From the NCBI RefSeq assembly GCF_900141805.1, contig NZ_FQYN01000006.1, forward strand, positions 124,001-188,000: a DNA stretch of 64,000 bases, in the 5' to 3' direction. Shown one piece after another: positions 60,667 to 64,000 of the stretch. The translations under genes were made by a program, and so were the position numbers. The notes beneath the pieces were generated by a model. The model had not been told where the DNA came from. It saw only the letters and a list, made by a program, of their open reading frames with translations, and ran no database searches. The number at the start of each line of letters is the position of its first letter. Position 1 is the stretch's first letter. The DNA is from Hymenobacter daecheongensis DSM 21074 (GTDB lineage Bacteria; Bacteroidota; Bacteroidia; Cytophagales; Hymenobacteraceae).

Positions 60667-61737
60667 ATGATTCCTCTGACCGTACTTTCCAAGCGCGACA
60701 TTCGCAAACTCACCCCCGACGAGCTCAAGGCCTTTATGGTGGAGCACGGCGAAAAGCCCTTCCGCGCCAAGCAGGTGCTGGAATGGCTCTGGAAAAATAC
60801 GGCCTCCTCGTTCGAGGAGATGAACAACATCTCATTGGCCACCCGCGAGCTGCTGGCGCAGCACTTCGTTATCAACGGCGTGACGGTGCAGAACCAGCAG
60901 CTCTCGAACGACGGCACCATCAAGTCGGCGTTTCGGCTGCACGATGGCAACGTGGTGGAAGGCGTGCTCATTCCGCACGACACGCGCATGACGGCCTGCA
61001 TCTCGTCGCAGGTGGGCTGCTCGCTCACGTGTAAGTTCTGCGCCACCGGCTACATGGAGCGCAAGCGCAATCTGGACGCGGCCGAGATTTACGACCAGGT
61101 GGTGCGCATCAAGGAGCAGTGCGAAAGTGAGTACGGCACGCCGCTGACCAACATCGTGTATATGGGCATGGGCGAGCCGCTGCTAAACTACGCCAACGTA
61201 GTGAAAAGCATTGAGCGCATCACCTCGCCCGAGGGCCTGAACATGGCCCCGCGCCGCATCACGGTCAGCACCGCCGGCATTGCCAAGATGATCAAGAAGC
61301 TGGCTGACGACGGCGTGAAGGCCAACCTGGCCCTCTCGCTGCACGCGCCCAACGACACGAAGCGCAATGAAATCATGCCCATCAACGAGGCCAACTCGCT
61401 GGCTTCTTTGAAAGATGCGCTGAAGCACTACCACCAGGTGACGGGCCGCAAAGTCACCTACGAGTACATCGTGTTCGAGAGCTTCAACGACACGCTGCAG
61501 GATGCCGAGGAGCTGTTCCAGATTTCGAAGTGGATACCCTGCAAGGTGAACCTGATTGAGTACAACCCCATCGAAAACGCCGACTACAAAAACACCGGCG
61601 AAGTGAAGCTGATGGCCTTTCTGAAGTATCTGGCCGACCGCGGCGTGCAGACCAACCTGCGCCGCTCGCGCGGCAAAGACATCGACGCTGCCTGCGGGCA
61701 GCTGGCGGTGAAGGAAAAGGCGGAAGTGGCGGAATAA
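60667..61737 (+). CDS. rlmN: Dual-specificity 23S rRNA (A2503-C2)/tRNA methyltransferase RlmN
   Basis: 356 residues from the ATG at 60667. Radical-SAM cluster CSLTCKFC (CxxxCxxC) near 119-126, GMGEPLLNY, and SAM-related LALSLHAPND. A terminal catalytic Cys region (DIDAACGQL) near 343 matches the second catalytic cysteine. RlmN methylates A2503 in 23S rRNA and A37 of some tRNAs. No neighbour in an operon; followed by a long palindrome. Confidence 0.95.
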   Translation: MIPLTVLSKRDIRKLTPDELKAFMVEHGEKPFRAKQVLEWLWKNTASSFEEMNNISLATRELLAQHFVINGVTVQNQQLSNDGTIKSAFRLHDGNVVEGVLIPHDTRMTACISSQVGCSLTCKFCATGYMERKRNLDAAEIYDQVVRIKEQCESEYGTPLTNIVYMGMGEPLLNYANVVKSIERITSPEGLNMAPRRITVSTAGIAKMIKKLADDGVKANLALSLHAPNDTKRNEIMPINEANSLASLKDALKHYHQVTGRKVTYEYIVFESFNDTLQDAEELFQISKWIPCKVNLIEYNPIENADYKNTGEVKLMAFLKYLADRGVQTNLRRSRGKDIDAACGQLAVKEKAEVAE

Positions 61738-61752
61738 TCAACGGCACTTTCC

Positions 61753-61804
61753 TGAACGGGCAAGCGCCCCTCGAAACGTGTTTCGAGGGGCGCTTGCCCG
61801 TTCA
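61753..61804. repeat. Perfect 24-base-pair palindrome
   Basis: TGAACGGGCAAGCGCCCC plus TCGAAA on the left, CGTG loop, then the exact complement (61781-61804). No T-run on either side, so a simple terminator is doubtful. Confidence 0.85.
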
Positions 61805-61876
61805 AGCGGCATTGAATTAAGCAGTCGGCCACGAGCATTGCGGTTTAGCTGCGCAACGATTCGCCTCACCCCCCGG

Positions 61877-61901
61877 CCCCCTCTCCGAAAAGGAGAGGGG
61901 G
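61877..61901. repeat. CCCCCTCTCC-type hairpin repeat
   Basis: CCCCCTCTCC, GAAA loop, then AGGAGAGGGG(G): a hairpin of a type widespread in Bacteroidota and cyanobacteria genomes. Downstream of it a minus-strand operon ends. Confidence 0.7.
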
Positions 61902-61948
61902 AGCCAGACGAATGAAGCAAAGGGCTTTTGTTCACGAACCAGGACGCA

Positions 61949-62704
61949 CTACAGCTCCATCAGGCGCTTGAGGTTGGTGCCGTAGGCGGTGCCGGTTTCC
62001 AGGCAGGAGGCGGCGCGGTCGGTGAGGGTGACCAGAAACTTGCCCCCAAAATAGCGCTGCAGGTTGTTGATGTGCAATGTGTTGACGATGCAGGAGCGGC
62101 TGATGCGCACGAACTGCGCGGGGAGCTTTTCTTCCAGCGCCGCAATGGTGTAGTTGGTCAGGTGCTGCTGGCCCTGCACGGTGCGCACAAACACGTAGCG
62201 CTCCTGCGACTCGAAGTAGCTGATGTCGCTCAGCGAGAGCAGCAGAATCTTGTCGCCGGACTTCACGGAGAGGCTGCGCAGGGTTTCGGCGGGTTTCAGG
62301 TGCTGCAGAAACTGGCCTAGGTCGTCCAGGTTCAGGCCCGCGGCTTGTTCCTGCCGGGTGCGGCGCAGGCGGGCAATGGTTTTGGCCAGCCTAGCCGACT
62401 CGATGGGCTTGAGCAGGTAGTCGATGGAGCGCTGCTCGAAGGCCTGCACGGCGTAGTGGTCGTAGGCCGTGGTGAACACCACGCTGGGCATTTCTTCCAG
62501 CTGGGCCAGCAGCTCGAAGCCGTTGAGCAGGGGCATTTCGATGTCCAGAAAAATTACGTCGGGGCGCAGGGCGCGCACCATCGCCAGGCCTTCCTGGCCA
62601 TTGGCGGCCTGCCCCACCACCCGCACATCGGCCGGATACTGGCTAAGCAGGGATGCCAGCCGCCGCAGGGCCAGGGGCTCGTCGTCGATCAGTAGTGCTT
62701 CCAT
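61949..62704 (-). CDS. LytTR family response regulator
   Basis: 251 residues from the ATG at 62704 (MEALLIDDEPLALRRL). Receiver domain with Asp54 (DVIFLDIEMP) and the acidic pair DDE at 7-9; FTTAYDHYAVQAFEQRSIDYLLKPIE carries the conserved Lys. LytTR DNA-binding domain at about 150-250 (ISYFESQERYVFVRTVQGQQHLTNYTIAALEEKLPAQFVRISRSCIVN). It is transcribed after, and overlaps by about 62 bases, the LytS-type kinase. Typical controller of surface or quorum functions. Confidence 0.95.
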   Translation of the reverse strand: MEALLIDDEPLALRRLASLLSQYPADVRVVGQAANGQEGLAMVRALRPDVIFLDIEMPLLNGFELLAQLEEMPSVVFTTAYDHYAVQAFEQRSIDYLLKPIESARLAKTIARLRRTRQEQAAGLNLDDLGQFLQHLKPAETLRSLSVKSGDKILLLSLSDISYFESQERYVFVRTVQGQQHLTNYTIAALEEKLPAQFVRISRSCIVNTLHINNLQRYFGGKFLVTLTDRAASCLETGTAYGTNLKRLMEL

Positions 62705-63797
62705 AGCTGGAGTCGGATGGGGTGAGCAGGTGCGCCGCAATGGCAATCTGCACCTGTTTGCGCGGGTGAGAATGAATGGTGAGGGCGGCCTGCGGGCCGT
62801 AGAGCAGGCGGAGCTTGTCCTGAATGCTCTGCAAGCCGTAGCCGGGCAGAAAATCGTCGGGGAAAGTGGGGCCATTGTCGTGCACGGCCAGCAGAATTTC
62901 GGGCCCCTGCCGGGCAATGCTGACGTGAATGTGGCCCTTGTCGGCCAGCCGCGAAATGCCGTGCTTGACGGCATTCTCGACCAGCGGCTGGAGCAGAAAG
63001 CGCGGAATCAGGAGCCGGTCCAGCCCCGGCGAAACCTGCACCGAGTACGTGAGCCGCTCCTGAAAGCGCACCTGCTCAATGTCGAGATAGGTGCGCACGA
63101 TGTCCAGCTCGTCGTGCACCGAGTTCAGCGGCGAGTTGGCCACGCTGGTAGTGTAGCGAAACAGCTTGGCCAGCAGCAGCGTCATTTCCTCGGCACGGGC
63201 CGGATCCAGCGTCACCAGGCCGGCAATGCTGTTGAGGGCATTGAAAAGAAAGTGCGGATTCACGCGGGCCTGCAGCGCGTCCAGCTCGGCCTTGGTGCGC
63301 AGCTTTTCCAGCTGCAGCAGCTGGTAGGCCTGGTCGCTGATGGTCTGGCCCAGCTGCTTGTACCGCTCCCACAGAAAGTAGTACAGCGCCGCCACCGCCA
63401 CCGGCGACACCTTGAACGGCAGCGCCGACTCGGGGCTGAACGGCAGCGAGCCGCCGCCGCTCAGGCGGCTGAGTGCCAGCCAGAGCACCCACTCCATCAG
63501 CGTGGCCAGCGCCAGCGTGGCCAGCACCACCACCATGTATTGCTGCCAGCGCTGCGGCAGGCGGCCCTGCCGGTAGCGCATCACCACCTGGCACACCACC
63601 AGCGCCACCAGGGCATCCAGTATGTTGCCGCTGATGATGCCAACGGTATACAGAAAGCTGTCTTCGGTAATGTAGATGAACTCGGTGGTGAAGTAGATGA
63701 TGCCGCTGATGCCGTAGGCCATCAGCACGCACACGGCCAGCGAGCCCAGCAGCCCCCGCAGGGAGTGCGCAAATAAGTGGCGGGTGATGTTGTTCAT
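62643..63797 (-). CDS. LytS/YehU-type membrane histidine kinase
   Basis: 384 residues. Four membrane helices (about 15-33, 50-72, 88-108 and 130-145), then a His_kinase domain with RVNPHFLFNALNSIAG (His182) and an ATP-binding part PLVENAVKHGISRL / VHDNGPTFPDDFLPGYGLQSIQDKL. It is the sensor for the overlapping LytTR regulator. The last roughly 20 residues (SSYGSTTDRRRAPGPAAAGIPA) lie in the overlap and are low-complexity, unlike the rest. Confidence 0.95.
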   Translation of the reverse strand: MNNITRHLFAHSLRGLLGSLAVCVLMAYGISGIIYFTTEFIYITEDSFLYTVGIISGNILDALVALVVCQVVMRYRQGRLPQRWQQYMVVVLATLALATLMEWVLWLALSRLSGGGSLPFSPESALPFKVSPVAVAALYYFLWERYKQLGQTISDQAYQLLQLEKLRTKAELDALQARVNPHFLFNALNSIAGLVTLDPARAEEMTLLLAKLFRYTTSVANSPLNSVHDELDIVRTYLDIEQVRFQERLTYSVQVSPGLDRLLIPRFLLQPLVENAVKHGISRLADKGHIHVSIARQGPEILLAVHDNGPTFPDDFLPGYGLQSIQDKLRLLYGPQAALTIHSHPRKQVQIAIAAHLLTPSDSSYGSTTDRRRAPGPAAAGIPA

Positions 63798-63906
63798 GAG
63801 GCGAGGCGAGGGCGCGATGGGAGAGAAGACGAGGGCGAAAGCCCGCCGGCAGCCGACGGGCCGCCGGCGCTGCGCGAGTGGCAGCCCCGGCGGCCCGCTT
63901 GGCCCG

Positions 63907-64000
63907 CTACTTAGTGGTGGCCGACTTCTGGCAGGCTACCAGCATCTGCTTGGCCTGGTCTTCGCCCCAGCGGGGGTGTACCGATGAGGCGGGCTTGAAG
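63907..64000 (-). CDS. C-terminal fragment of an unidentified protein
   Basis: Only the last about 30 residues are in the window: FKPASSVHPRWGEDQAKQML then VACQKSATTK and a TAG at 63907-63909. The reading frame continues past the right edge. The LytS gene begins 110 bases further on. Family cannot be judged from this part. Confidence 0.55.
   Translation of the reverse strand, partial: FKPASSVHPRWGEDQAKQMLVACQKSATTK

Overview
The window looks like chromosomal DNA of a Bacteroidota bacterium of the Cytophagales, most likely Hymenobacter or a close relative. The grounds are high-GC coding sequence with AT-rich intergenic stretches, three proteins with C-terminal type IX secretion (T9SS) sorting domains, Bacteroidota-style -7 promoter elements (TAnnTTTG), a BlaI/M56-TonB pair, DUF1501/DUF1800 and DUF4159/DUF4175 proteins, and many intergenic palindromic repeats. 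I see no tRNA, rRNA, CRISPR array, transposase or phage structural genes. The genus is inferred from gene content; no database search was run.

Left part (1-6907, minus strand): a compact operon of cell-envelope-acting genes. In transcription order it encodes an M15-type D,D-peptidase, a small beta-rich protein, an outer-membrane-type protein, a membrane protein with a duplicated membrane module, an Amidase_2 amidase, an M19-type dipeptidase and a small unknown protein whose C-terminus may be frameshifted. It ends at a terminator and is followed by the N-terminus of a patatin-like phospholipase that runs off the left edge. This is the best candidate here for an undescribed system. Next come a LuxR-type regulator with a degenerate receiver, a STAS-like protein, a T9SS-secreted lectin-like adhesin and an SRAP-domain DNA repair protein (7218-11897).

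Middle (11907-34547): two small proteins, a DUF1501/DUF1800 secreted pair, a trypsin-like membrane protease with an anti-sigma-like N-terminus beside its ECF sigma factor, and a six-gene DUF4159-MoxR-DUF58-BatA-like-DUF4175-membrane operon. These are followed by an outer-membrane porin-like protein, a lipoprotein, a PmbA/TldD protease pair (TldD apparently exported) and an McrBC restriction system split by a palindromic repeat.

Right (34898-64000): an M1 aminopeptidase, then a sigma-54 activator divergent from a TolC/USP/EmrA/EmrB multidrug efflux set. That set is punctuated by an unusual palindromic repeat and interrupted by an opposite-strand four-helix-bundle gene. Then come two tandem roadblock-like proteins with a carboxypeptidase-regulatory-like membrane protein, a BlaI/M56-TonB pair, a secreted lipase-like hydrolase, a penicillin acylase, RlpA, DUF72, a T9SS-secreted metzincin-like protein, rlmN and a LytS/LytT two-component system.

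A recurring theme is the density of intergenic inverted repeats of several families. The two most notable are elements whose arms are built from GTGA octamers (14401-14512, 41414-41534, 43139-43234, 43649-43683, 45261-45370) and elements of the GTCATnCnGAG type whose short internal stem varies in a compensatory way between copies (33140-33242, 37666-37764, 51464-51647).
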